Shown: positions 1 through 5,114, numbered from the stretch's first letter. The stretch: 5,114 nucleotides of DNA from Burkholderiales bacterium (GCA_017880745.1 JADGRR010000272.1:1-5114), one strand, 5' to 3'. The notes: a model not told the origin generated them from the sequence alone. Program-made: numbers and translations.

Positions 1-779
1 GTTTTGGGACGGCATTCGTCATAGTAGAGGCCCGTTTCCGCCGCCGCGTCCGCGGAACTCGCGCAGTGCAAACTGGTCCGTGCTCCTTTTTCCGGGGAAA
101 TCAGCGCAAGTTTCAGCAGCCAGCTCAGTGGCCACGGCACGGAGCGCCAAACCTCGGTGGCCACGACGCCCGGGTGCAGGGAATAGGTCGTGACTCCGCT
201 GCCCGCGAGCCTGCGGCCGAGCTCCGCGCTGAAAAGGACATTTGCCAGCTTTGAGACACCATACTCGTGCAAGCCCGTTGCCGTGCGCGTGGGCTCGCGA
301 ACCGCTTGCCAGTCTATGCTTCGCGCCCGATAGTGCGCATTGCTCGCCACGGTGACGATGCGCGCGGGCGCCGAAGCCTTGATGCGATCAAGGAGAAGCT
401 GTGTGAGGAGGAAATGCCCCAGGTGATTGACACCGAAAGCGAGCTCGAAACCCTCCTTGGTGTAGCCCCGCGCGCCCGCGAGGCCCGCATTGTTTATCAA
501 AAGGTGCAGCGGCAAGTCGCGCGCGAGGAAAGCCTTTGCGCATTGGCGTATCGATGTGAAATCGCCAAGCTCGAGCGACAGCAACTCGGCTTTGCCGCCG
601 TCAGGCTGAGCGCGGATCTCCTCGAGCACCGCTTGCGCGCGCTCGGCGGATCGGCAGGCGACGAATACGTGAGCGCCCTGCTTTGCAAGCTGTAGAGCTG
701 TGACCCGCCCTATGCCCGTGTTCGCGCCGGTGACAAGCGCAATCCTTCCAGCTAAAGGTTTAGAGTTTGCTTGCGCCAT
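1..779 (-). CDS. Short-chain dehydrogenase/reductase, retinol-dehydrogenase-like (partial, C-terminus outside window)
   Basis: Predicted NAD(P)(H)-dependent oxidoreductase of the classical SDR family, probably cytosolic, acting on a hydroxyl/carbonyl substrate that cannot be named. The 259 visible residues hold the Rossmann nucleotide-binding motif TGANTGIG (residues 17-24), the NNAG motif (96-99), and a full catalytic tetrad: Asn118 (GVNHLGHF), Ser146 (TVASNAH), Tyr173 and Lys177 (YGVSK). HPGVV follows at 202-206. An Arg (R43) after the second beta strand (VACRSAER) is compatible with NADP preference. The layout and the LYYDEC stretch near the visible end resemble the eukaryotic RDH11-13-like branch, usually about 300 residues, so perhaps 30-50 residues are missing. 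The ATG at 779 is chosen because the motif spacing fits the family; the ribosome binding site is weak (AAAAAGAT). A 46-codon frame ends 27 bases upstream on the same strand, so the two may once have been co-transcribed. Family is certain, substrate unknown. Confidence 0.93.
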   Translation of the reverse strand, partial: MAQANSKPLAGRIALVTGANTGIGRVTALQLAKQGAHVFVACRSAERAQAVLEEIRAQPDGGKAELLSLELGDFTSIRQCAKAFLARDLPLHLLINNAGLAGARGYTKEGFELAFGVNHLGHFLLTQLLLDRIKASAPARIVTVASNAHYRARSIDWQAVREPTRTATGLHEYGVSKLANVLFSAELGRRLAGSGVTTYSLHPGVVATEVWRSVPWPLSWLLKLALISPEKGARTSLHCASSADAAAETGLYYDECRPK

Positions 780-806
780 ATCGCGGTATCTTTTTGACCA
801 GTCCGT

Positions 807-947
807 TCAATCCTTGACGAATTTCTTCACCGGTTCAGGCATCGCCGCGACGTTCTCCCGCTTGCAGTAGTCGCGCAGGCGGTTGGCGCTGCCAATGGGG
901 TAGCCACCGCTATTGGTATGCACCCAAATCTGGCCCGGGGTTCGCAT
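807..947 (-). CDS. 46-residue hypothetical protein, possibly the 3' remnant of a truncated gene
   Basis: I do not recognise this protein. It is a short frame from ATG at 947 to TGA at 807, reading MRTPGQIWVHTNSGG at the start and ending PEPVKKFVKD. Codon use looks genuine: about 36 of 46 codons end in G or C, with codons 19-36 all doing so. There is no signal peptide or membrane segment; the C-terminal half is charged and probably helical. An in-frame TAG lies directly before the ATG, and the ribosome binding site is poor (G-rich, poorly spaced). Just beyond, at about 951, the sequence changes character and resembles an insertion-sequence end. The simplest reading is a C-terminal gene fragment left after an insertion or deletion, with the dehydrogenase 27 bases downstream. 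A real small protein is the alternative. Confidence 0.35.
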   Translation of the reverse strand: MRTPGQIWVHTNSGGYPIGSANRLRDYCKRENVAAMPEPVKKFVKD

Positions 948-950
948 CTA

Positions 951-1015
951 TGTTGGCCCCACCCCTTTTAAGCTGCAGTATGACTCAGGTGGTGGTCACT
1001 TTTCCAGGTTTCCCT
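951..1015. mobile_element. Possible IS21-type terminal remnant
   Basis: The stretch starts with TGTTGGCCCCACCCC at 951 and contains GGTGGTGGTCACTTTTCC at about 990-1007. IS21-family ends commonly start with TG and carry TGGTCA-N-TTTTCC-like repeats that act as transposase binding sites. Only one such repeat is seen here, and no istA or istB coding sequence follows, so at most this is a solo end left by deletion. It adjoins the likely truncated 46-codon frame, which fits an old insertion. The match is from memory of the family pattern and could be chance. Confidence 0.25.
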
Positions 1016-1242
1016 CATCCACAGAGCGCTCCCGCCCACTACCGGCCATTCAAGCGGTATTATTGCGGCCTTGGGGCAACGCAGCGCCTGCAGCGCGTCC
1101 GCGCTCGGTTTCGCCCCGGCCATGGCAGGCGCCACGGCAATCGGGCGAACAATGATCGCACAATGCGCGGTAACAGACGGACAAGCGACTTGGATGCAAC
1201 GCATAATGACCGGAGGTCGCAGGTGTAGCATGGATGGACATG

Positions 1243-1263
1243 AAAGCGCTATTGAAGCGCTTT
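1243..1263. repeat. Perfect 8-bp inverted repeat, operator-like or small hairpin
   Basis: AAAGCGCT (1243-1250) and AGCGCTTT (1256-1263) are exact reverse complements separated by ATTGA. The inner AGCGCT hexamer is itself a palindrome and therefore also recurs as a direct repeat 11-12 bases apart. It lies about 120 bp upstream of the PAS start. Such a dyad could be a regulator binding site (LacI/GalR-type sites often centre on GCGC) or a short hairpin followed by TTTATC. No promoter was found that would decide between these. Confidence 0.45.
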
Positions 1264-1368
1264 ATCCTGGTGATGTGCGCCGTCCCGGAATCCGCCCAGA
1301 TCGATTACACCAGATTCTCCATGGCACAGTCGTCCGGCGACGAATGCGCGAGATTTTATTTTCTTCTT

Positions 1369-1374
1369 AAGAGG
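1369..1374 (+). promoter_or_regulatory. Ribosome binding site that supports the ATT start of the PAS gene
   Basis: AAGAGG lies seven bases before an ATT codon at 1382 in the PAS reading frame. This is a near-optimal Shine-Dalgarno spacing. The alternative TTG at 1412 is preceded by ACAGATCATT, which has no anti-Shine-Dalgarno match. The frame contains no ATG or GTG between its upstream stop at 1271 and the PAS domain. Confidence 0.55.
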
Positions 1375-1381
1375 CAACGCG

Positions 1382-1771
1382 ATTCCATCTCCCAAACCGA
1401 TACAGATCATTTTGGCCCGGCAACTGGCCAGCAGCCTTGCCACGCCCATTCTCATCGTGGACACCGACGGAACGCTCATATTCTACAACGAGCCGGCCGA
1501 GGTAATTTTGGATCAACGTTTTGAAGAAACGGGGGAAATGCCCGCCGACGCGTGGAGCGGACTGTTCGCGGTCGCCGACGAGGCGCGCAACCCGATCGCA
1601 CAAGAAGACCGGCCCATGATGATGGCGCTTTCCGAGCGCAAGCCCTTCTCCCGGACGGTGTGGATGCGATGCGGGCGCCGCGAGTGGCTGCACGTGAGCA
1701 TCACGGCATTTCCGCTGATCGGCGAGGAACGCCAGTTCCTCGGCGCGCAGATGATTTTCTGGGAAGTTTGA
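1382..1771 (+). CDS. Single-domain PAS sensor protein, probable ATT start
   Basis: A 129-residue protein consisting almost entirely of one PAS fold, with no attached kinase, cyclase or DNA-binding domain. After a short N-terminal helix (PKPIQIILARQLASSLA, residues 5-20) come the typical PAS strand and helix TPILIVDTDGTLIFYNEPAEVIL (21-43, interrupted in the middle by the D-x-D-G turn), then RFEETGEM (46-53), a central helix with PMMMALSERKPF, and the closing strands WLHVSITAFPLIG and AQMIFWEV. PAS domains bind small ligands or cofactors or mediate protein contacts; no cofactor-specific residue can be named here. No signal peptide or membrane segment is seen, so it is probably cytosolic. The start is set at ATT 1382 because of the AAGAGG site and because the N-terminal helix would otherwise be lost; TTG 1412 (119 residues) is the standard-start alternative. 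The stop is one base from the next ATG, so it very likely forms an operon with the hydrolase and may sense a signal for it. Confidence 0.85.
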   Translation: MPSPKPIQIILARQLASSLATPILIVDTDGTLIFYNEPAEVILDQRFEETGEMPADAWSGLFAVADEARNPIAQEDRPMMMALSERKPFSRTVWMRCGRREWLHVSITAFPLIGEERQFLGAQMIFWEV

Positions 1772-1772
1772 A

Positions 1773-2615
1773 ATGCAGGTGACGCTATGGGGCACGCGCG
1801 GCTCGCTTGCCACGCCCGGACCGGAGACGGCGCGCTACGGGGGAAACACGTCGTGCGTCGGCGTCGTCGGGCGCGAGGGTACGATGCTGGTGCTGGACGC
1901 AGGCACGGGCATCCACCGTCTGGCAGCGACAATTCCCGAATCCATGCGCCGCGTGGACATACTGTTGACGCATCTGCATATGGATCACATCCAGGGGCTG
2001 GGATTTTTCGCTCCGCTCTATCGGCCCGACGTCGAGGTGCATATCTGGGGCCCGGGCAGCACCACGCTGCGATTGCAGGCGCGCCTCATGCGTTATCTTT
2101 CGCCTCCGCTGTTTCCGGTGAATATGTCTGAACTGCCGTGCAAGCTGACCTTTCACGACATCTCCTCCAGAGACATTGACATCGGGGAATTCCGCATCTG
2201 TTCCGCGCTGGTGTGTCACCCCGGCCCCACCGTGGGGTACCGCATTACAGCGCTAAAAGGAGGCGTATTGACCTACCTGCCCGACCACGAACCCGCGCTT
2301 GCCGCGCTGCGCTTTCCGTCCCTGCCGCGGGAATGGACTTCGGGTGCAATGCTGGCTGCGGAAGCGGATTTGCTGATTCACGACGGCCAATACAGCGCCG
2401 CCGAGTATCCCGGCCACTGCGGCTGGGGACATAGCTCGCTCAATCAAACGCTGGCCTTCGGAACGCTGACCGAGGTGAAGCAGCTGGTGCCGTTTCACCA
2501 CGACCCCGACCACACCGACACCGACCTCGACCGTCTGATGGCGGAGGCCATTGAAGAGTCGAAGCCCGGCTATCGGGTCACGCCCGGAATTGAGGGCACG
2601 ACATTTGAAGTCTAG
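1773..2615 (+). CDS. MBL-fold metallo-hydrolase
   Basis: A 280-residue metallo-beta-lactamase-fold hydrolase, probably cytosolic and binding two metal ions. The N-terminus has the pattern WGTRGSLATPGPETARYGGNTSCV (residues 6-29, in two blocks around PGPE), then LVLDAGTG (39-46). Metal ligands can be seen: HLHMDH (His67, His69, Asp71, His72), His149 in VCHPG, and a late His242 in PFHHDPDHTD. Asp171 in YLPDHE or Asp204 in LIHDGQY could bridge the metals. This resembles the PhnP/RNase Z-like (COG1235-type) branch with phosphodiester-type substrates, rather than true beta-lactamases, but the substrate is not determined. The ATG at 1773 has GGGAAG six bases upstream, inside the end of the PAS gene, and follows its stop by one base. 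This indicates translational coupling. Length and motifs appear complete. Fold assignment is secure; function beyond that is inference. Confidence 0.93.
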   Translation: MQVTLWGTRGSLATPGPETARYGGNTSCVGVVGREGTMLVLDAGTGIHRLAATIPESMRRVDILLTHLHMDHIQGLGFFAPLYRPDVEVHIWGPGSTTLRLQARLMRYLSPPLFPVNMSELPCKLTFHDISSRDIDIGEFRICSALVCHPGPTVGYRITALKGGVLTYLPDHEPALAALRFPSLPREWTSGAMLAAEADLLIHDGQYSAAEYPGHCGWGHSSLNQTLAFGTLTEVKQLVPFHHDPDHTDTDLDRLMAEAIEESKPGYRVTPGIEGTTFEV

Positions 2616-2648
2616 ATCTTCCATTTGTTGAAGGCTGACGAACCACCG

Positions 2649-2677
2649 CGGGTACTGTTTGGTGAGCCCGGTACCCG
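2649..2677. repeat. Inverted repeat downstream of the MBL gene
   Basis: CGGGTAC (2649-2655) pairs with GTACCCG (2671-2677); a T-G wobble and one more G-C pair extend the stem to nine pairs around an 11-base loop. It lies 34 bases after the hydrolase stop, where a terminator would be expected. The plus strand continues GAAAAAC rather than a T tract, so it is not a standard intrinsic terminator. It may stabilise the 3' end or be coincidental. Confidence 0.35.
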
Positions 2678-2792
2678 GAAAAACATATCCGTGTTGTGTG
2701 TTAAACGCAAACTGATAATGCGATACTTGCACGAAACGCCGCGGACGCGGGTGATTTCCTCCATCATCCACGCGTCGTTGAATTTCCTGTCC

Positions 2793-2823
2793 TTGATAGT
2801 AGAAGATTATCCCGCGGTATCAT
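2793..2823 (+). promoter_or_regulatory. Possible sigma70-type promoter for the SMP-30-family gene
   Basis: TTGATA (2793-2798) differs from the consensus -35 at one base and TATCAT (2818-2823) differs from the consensus -10 at one base. The 19-bp spacer is longer than ideal. The start site would lie about 35 bases before the ATG at 2867, leaving room for the AAAGGGGAGA ribosome binding site. The 251-bp gap after the previous gene supports an independent promoter. A second candidate -10, GATAAT at 2714-2719, has only a weak -35 partner. Confidence 0.35.
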
Positions 2824-2838
2824 TGCGCGTTCGCGGGA
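2810..2838. repeat. 7-bp inverted repeat flanking the putative -10 element
   Basis: TCCCGCG (2810-2816) and CGCGGGA (2832-2838) are exact reverse complements with 15 bases between them. The spacer contains the candidate -10 element TATCAT. A 29-bp dyad with half-sites about two helical turns apart (22 bp centre to centre) over the promoter is what a dimeric repressor operator would look like. No regulator gene is in the window. Confidence 0.35.
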
Positions 2839-2866
2839 AGTCGAATCTTAAAAGGGGAGAGCCGTC

Positions 2867-3934
2867 ATGAAACCATTCCTGCATCACCGTAGCTACACGC
2901 TCCCTCTCCTGGGATTGGGGTGCGGCCTGCTTGCCGCTTGCGCAGGCATTACAAGTGGCCCGACCGGAATCGCCGCTCCTGGCGCCGCTTGGGAGGAAAT
3001 ATCGCGCGCGGGCCGCGTGTTCGGCGAAGGGGTGGTCGCCGCGAAGGACGGCAGACTGTACATGAGCGACATCATGCCAACGGCGGCGGTGAAGGAGAAC
3101 AACACCGGAGGCACGATCTGGCGCTACGACCCGGCGACCGGCCGCGCCGACAAGTATATGGAGCCAAGCGGCCAATCGAACGGCCTGCATGTGGACAAGC
3201 ATGGCGATCTGCTCATCACGCAGGGTGCCGATGGCGGTGGACGGGCAATTTTGCGGCGCAACCTCACGACGGGCGCGACCACGGTGGTGGTCGACGCGTT
3301 TCAGGGCAAGCGCCTCAACGCGCCAAACGACCTGACTTCCGACGCTCAAGGGAGAATTTATTTCACCGATGCACGCTATATCGGCACCGAGCCGATGGAG
3401 CTCCCCAATGCAGTCTACCGCGTAGACACGAACGGAAAAGTCACCCGGATCATCGATGATCTCTTCAGACCGAACGGCATCGAGGTATCGCCCGATGGCA
3501 GGCGGCTGTACGTGGCGGTAAGCGGCTCGACAACGCTGCCGATCAACCCGAACGGCCCGGCAAAAGACCGCTTCGGCATCGAAGGTGGCGGCGGCGGCTT
3601 GGTCGGCTACGATTTGGGTGCCGACGGCAGCGTCTCGAACGGCAGGCTCCTGCTTCGCCGGATGGATGTGTCACCCGACGGGATGACGATGGACACCGAC
3701 GGCAATCTGTACGTGGCCCTGCATAACGGCAACCCCAAGGACCCCAAGGGAGATATCGTGGTGCTCAATTCCGCGGGAGAGATGATCGAGCGGCTGGCGC
3801 CGCCCCCTGGAATCCTCACCATCCAGCTTGGGTTCGGCCGCGGCACGGACGCCGGCACGCTCTACATGATGCGGGCGCTACCCTGGGCGCTGTACCGCAT
3901 CAAGACGGTTCGGCGCGGACACTATTTCGAATAG
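2867..3934 (+). CDS. SMP-30/gluconolactonase-family lipoprotein
   Basis: A 355-residue six-bladed beta-propeller protein of the SMP-30/gluconolactonase/LRE family, whose members are metal-dependent lactonases or related hydrolases. The N-terminus is a lipoprotein signal: basic start (MKPFLHHR), hydrophobic LPLLGLGCGLL, and lipobox LAAC with Cys25, so the protein should be lipid-anchored in the envelope facing the periplasm. By comparison with mammalian SMP-30, likely metal ligands are Glu54 (FGEG), Asn203 (RPNG) and Asp271 (SPDGMTMD), and the substrate-side Asn is Asn154 (NAPNDL). Repeated propeller strands are visible, such as GRIYFTDAR, RRLYVAVSG and GNLYVALHNG. All key residues are present, so it is probably catalytic. 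The ATG is preceded by GGGGAG at seven bases. It probably has its own promoter. Substrate is unknown; a sugar or organic lactone is possible. Many relatives are about 300 residues; the extra length is the signal and a Gly-rich insert at 240-244. Confidence 0.92.
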   Translation: MKPFLHHRSYTLPLLGLGCGLLAACAGITSGPTGIAAPGAAWEEISRAGRVFGEGVVAAKDGRLYMSDIMPTAAVKENNTGGTIWRYDPATGRADKYMEPSGQSNGLHVDKHGDLLITQGADGGGRAILRRNLTTGATTVVVDAFQGKRLNAPNDLTSDAQGRIYFTDARYIGTEPMELPNAVYRVDTNGKVTRIIDDLFRPNGIEVSPDGRRLYVAVSGSTTLPINPNGPAKDRFGIEGGGGGLVGYDLGADGSVSNGRLLLRRMDVSPDGMTMDTDGNLYVALHNGNPKDPKGDIVVLNSAGEMIERLAPPPGILTIQLGFGRGTDAGTLYMMRALPWALYRIKTVRRGHYFE

Positions 3935-4026
3935 CGCCGATATCGCGCATCCGATCGCAAACGACCGTCCGCATGCGCTCAGGAAACCGCGCCATGCACC
4001 CGGGTCATACACCGGGCCGTTCGTTT

Positions 4027-4049
4027 GCCGCCCCGGAGCAACGGGCGGC
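4027..4049 (+). repeat. GC-rich hairpin between the SMP-30 and LivJ-type genes
   Basis: GCCGCCC (4027-4033) and GGGCGGC (4043-4049) pair perfectly around the nine-base loop CGGAGCAAC. It is followed after one base by a second, longer hairpin. No T tract follows. The pair may block read-through from the upstream gene or protect RNA ends. Confidence 0.45.
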
Positions 4050-4050
4050 G

Positions 4051-4075
4051 GCCCGCGCGCAATCGCGCGCTGGGC
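4051..4075 (+). repeat. Strong 10-bp hairpin upstream of the substrate-binding protein gene
   Basis: GCCC plus GCGCGC (4051-4060) pairs with GCGCGC (4065-4070) and GGGC (4072-4075), with one bulged T at 4071 and the tetraloop AATC. All ten pairs are G-C. It ends 35 bases before the ATG at 4111 and 21 bases before the ribosome binding site. The sequence after it is A-rich, not T-rich, so it is not a classical terminator. A role as an mRNA-stabilising 5' structure or a processing barrier is possible. Confidence 0.5.
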
Positions 4076-4096
4076 AGGCATCAATAACTGAAAAAA

Positions 4097-4103
4097 AGGA
4101 GGA
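4097..4103 (+). promoter_or_regulatory. Strong ribosome binding site
   Basis: AGGAGGA sits seven bases before the ATG at 4111 and directly after a run of A residues. This matches the 16S 3' end very well in an unstructured context, and predicts efficient translation, as is usual for abundant periplasmic binding proteins. It fixes the start of the next gene. Confidence 0.8.
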
Positions 4104-4110
4104 GAAGACC

Positions 4111-5114
4111 ATGTTGAGACACTATTTGAAACTGTTGGTATCGGCGGCGGCGTTGCTGATCGCAGCCACGGCCTCGGCGCAGGAGCCGCTCAAGATCGGC
4201 ATGGTGCTGGAGATGAGCGGGGCGTTTGCGGACTTTGGCATGCAGATGATGAACGGCGCGCGTGCTTATATGAAGGTGCATGGCGACACCGTCGCCGGGC
4301 GCAAGGTCGAGTTGATCGTAAAAGACACGACCGGGGTGCCGGATGTGGCCAAGCGGGTCGCGCAGGAACTCGTCACCAACGACAAGGTCGACTTCCTCGC
4401 CGGCTTCGGGCTCACGCCGAGCGCGCTGGCGGTCGCGTCGCTTGCGTCGGAAGCGAAGAAGCCCATGATCGTCATGAACGCCGCAACTTCGATCATCACC
4501 ACGCGCTCACCCTATATCGCCCGCGTGTCGTTCACGCTGCCGCAGGTTACTGCGCCGCTCGCCACCTGGGCGCTCAAGAACGGGATCACCAAAGCCTACA
4601 CGCTGGTTGCCGATTATGGCCCGGGCATCGACGCCGAGACCCAGTTCAAGAAGACGTTCACTGCAGGCGGCGGACAGATCCTGGGCGATGTGCGCACGCC
4701 GATGCGCAACCCCGAGTTCGCGCCATTTTTGCAGCGGATCAAGGACGCGCGGCCGCAGGCGGTGTTCGTGTTCCTGCCGGCGGGTGAGCAGGCGGTGGGC
4801 TTCATGAAGGGATTCGCCGAGCGCGAACTCGACAAGGCCGGCATCAAGCTGATCGCCACGGGCGACCTCACCGAAGACGGCGTGATCGAGGCGATGGGCG
4901 ATGCACCGCTCGGCGTGATCACGACGCAGCACTATTCGGTCGCGCACGACAGCGCGGAGAACAAGACCTTTCTCAAGGCGTATGCCGAAGTCGCCGGCAC
5001 CAAGCAGCGTGCCAATTTCATGGCGGTGGGCGCCTGGGACGGCATGGCGGCGATGTACGAGGTGGCGCGGCGACTGAACGGCAAAATCGACGGCGACAAG
5101 GCGATGGAAATCCT
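4111..5114 (+). CDS. ABC transporter periplasmic substrate-binding protein, LivJ/branched-chain amino acid family (partial)
   Basis: Periplasmic type I solute-binding protein that would deliver a small organic solute to a LivHMGF-type ABC permease. The visible 334 residues start with a Sec signal peptide: basic MLRHYLK, a hydrophobic stretch SAAALLIAAT, and an ASA signal peptidase I site at 21-23, giving a mature start at QEP. The family opening LKIGMVLEMSGAFADFGMQMMNGARAYM (27-54; central MSGAFADFG) follows, then the first-lobe stretch DFLAGFGLTPSALAVASLA (94-112) and the PMIVMNA strand. The hinge/second-lobe segment AYTLVADYGPGIDAE (162-176) and the PEFAPFLQRIKDARPQAVFVF stretch (201-221, around FAPFLQ) also fit. 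The C-terminus lies beyond the window; the family is about 370-400 residues, so roughly 40-70 are missing. Many members serve amino acids, but in proteobacteria many also bind aromatic acids or amides, so the substrate is not assigned. Transport partners are expected downstream. Confidence 0.95.
   Translation, partial: MLRHYLKLLVSAAALLIAATASAQEPLKIGMVLEMSGAFADFGMQMMNGARAYMKVHGDTVAGRKVELIVKDTTGVPDVAKRVAQELVTNDKVDFLAGFGLTPSALAVASLASEAKKPMIVMNAATSIITTRSPYIARVSFTLPQVTAPLATWALKNGITKAYTLVADYGPGIDAETQFKKTFTAGGGQILGDVRTPMRNPEFAPFLQRIKDARPQAVFVFLPAGEQAVGFMKGFAERELDKAGIKLIATGDLTEDGVIEAMGDAPLGVITTQHYSVAHDSAENKTFLKAYAEVAGTKQRANFMAVGAWDGMAAMYEVARRLNGKIDGDKAMEI

Larger units (their letters stand above)
948..1381. 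other. Intergenic region between divergent units, no convincing gene
   Basis: This 434-bp stretch separates the leftward dehydrogenase unit from the rightward PAS/hydrolase unit. All frames contain short open stretches but none has a recognisable domain together with a good start. The best is a plus-strand frame from ATG 1234, beginning MDMKALLKRFILVMCA, which looks slightly signal-peptide-like but overlaps the PAS gene out of frame and turns into low-quality sequence. The region holds a possible insertion-sequence end near 951-1015, a perfect dyad at 1243-1263, and the ribosome binding site of the PAS gene at 1369-1374. No clear -35/-10 pair could be assigned; CATAAT at 1202-1207 lacks a good -35 partner. 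Confidence 0.6.

Noticed and set aside
267..695. Plus-strand open frame of 142 codons
   Set aside because: It lies antisense to the dehydrogenase, whose full set of SDR motifs is on the minus strand; no domain is recognisable.
968..1241. Overlapping minus-strand frames of 63-87 codons
   Set aside because: No recognisable domain, mixed codon use with many rare third positions, and no good ribosome binding site.
1071..1370. Plus-strand frame of 99 codons starting at TTG
   Set aside because: Composition is arginine- and serine-rich out-of-frame-like sequence with no domain, and the start is weak.
1234..1524. Plus-strand frame starting MDMKALLKRFILVMCA
   Set aside because: The first part is mildly signal-peptide-like, but the frame continues 140 bases into the PAS gene out of frame and becomes His/Arg-rich; a truncated gene start cannot be excluded but is not supported.
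1367..1932. Minus-strand frames of 139-148 codons
   Set aside because: Shadows of the PAS and MBL genes, which have clear domain motifs on the plus strand.
2253..2771. Minus-strand frame of 172 codons
   Set aside because: Antisense to the C-terminal part of the MBL gene with its conserved His and Asp motifs; no domain found.
2625..2870. Plus-strand frame of 81 codons from TTG overlapping the next start
   Set aside because: Low G/C at third positions compared with neighbours, no ribosome binding site, no domain; better explained as intergenic sequence with promoter elements.
2807..3349. Minus-strand frame of 180 codons
   Set aside because: Antisense shadow of the SMP-30-family gene, typical in GC-rich DNA.
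4507..4947. Minus-strand frame of 146 codons
   Set aside because: Antisense shadow of the substrate-binding protein gene; His/Arg-rich composition without a domain.

Overview
The window looks like chromosomal DNA of a GC-rich proteobacterium, most likely a betaproteobacterium of the Burkholderiales type. This rests on strong G/C third-position bias, AGGAGG-type ribosome binding sites, a lipoprotein signal with a Gram-negative lipobox, and a periplasmic LivJ-type binding protein. The assignment is inference; no rRNA or other phylogenetic marker is present.

Left part (1-947, minus strand): a short-chain dehydrogenase of the retinol-dehydrogenase-like type starts at 779 and runs off the left edge. 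Twenty-seven bases upstream on the same strand lies a 46-codon reading frame with host-like codon use. It may be the surviving 3' end of a gene cut at about 950. Positions 948-1381 carry no convincing gene. They hold a short stretch that resembles an IS21-type end and a perfect 8-bp dyad at 1243-1263.

Centre (1382-2615, plus strand): a two-gene unit. A single-domain PAS protein, which appears to start at a rare ATT codon behind an AAGAGG ribosome binding site, is followed after one base by a complete metallo-beta-lactamase-fold hydrolase. The tight junction suggests translational coupling, and the PAS protein may be a sensory partner of the hydrolase.

Right part (2616-5114, plus strand): a 251-bp gap contains a possible sigma70-like promoter whose -10 element sits inside a 7-bp inverted repeat. 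It is followed by an SMP-30/gluconolactonase-family protein with a lipoprotein signal. After a 176-bp gap with two strong GC-rich hairpins comes a periplasmic type I ABC substrate-binding protein (LivJ/branched-chain amino acid family) with a very good ribosome binding site. It is cut by the right edge. A lactonase-like lipoprotein next to a solute-binding protein would fit uptake and hydrolysis of a small organic compound in the cell envelope, but the sequence does not name the substrate.

I found no CRISPR array, RNA gene, intact transposase or phage gene. Most of the window is ordinary metabolic and transport content. The most interesting points are the ATT start and the PAS/hydrolase pair.
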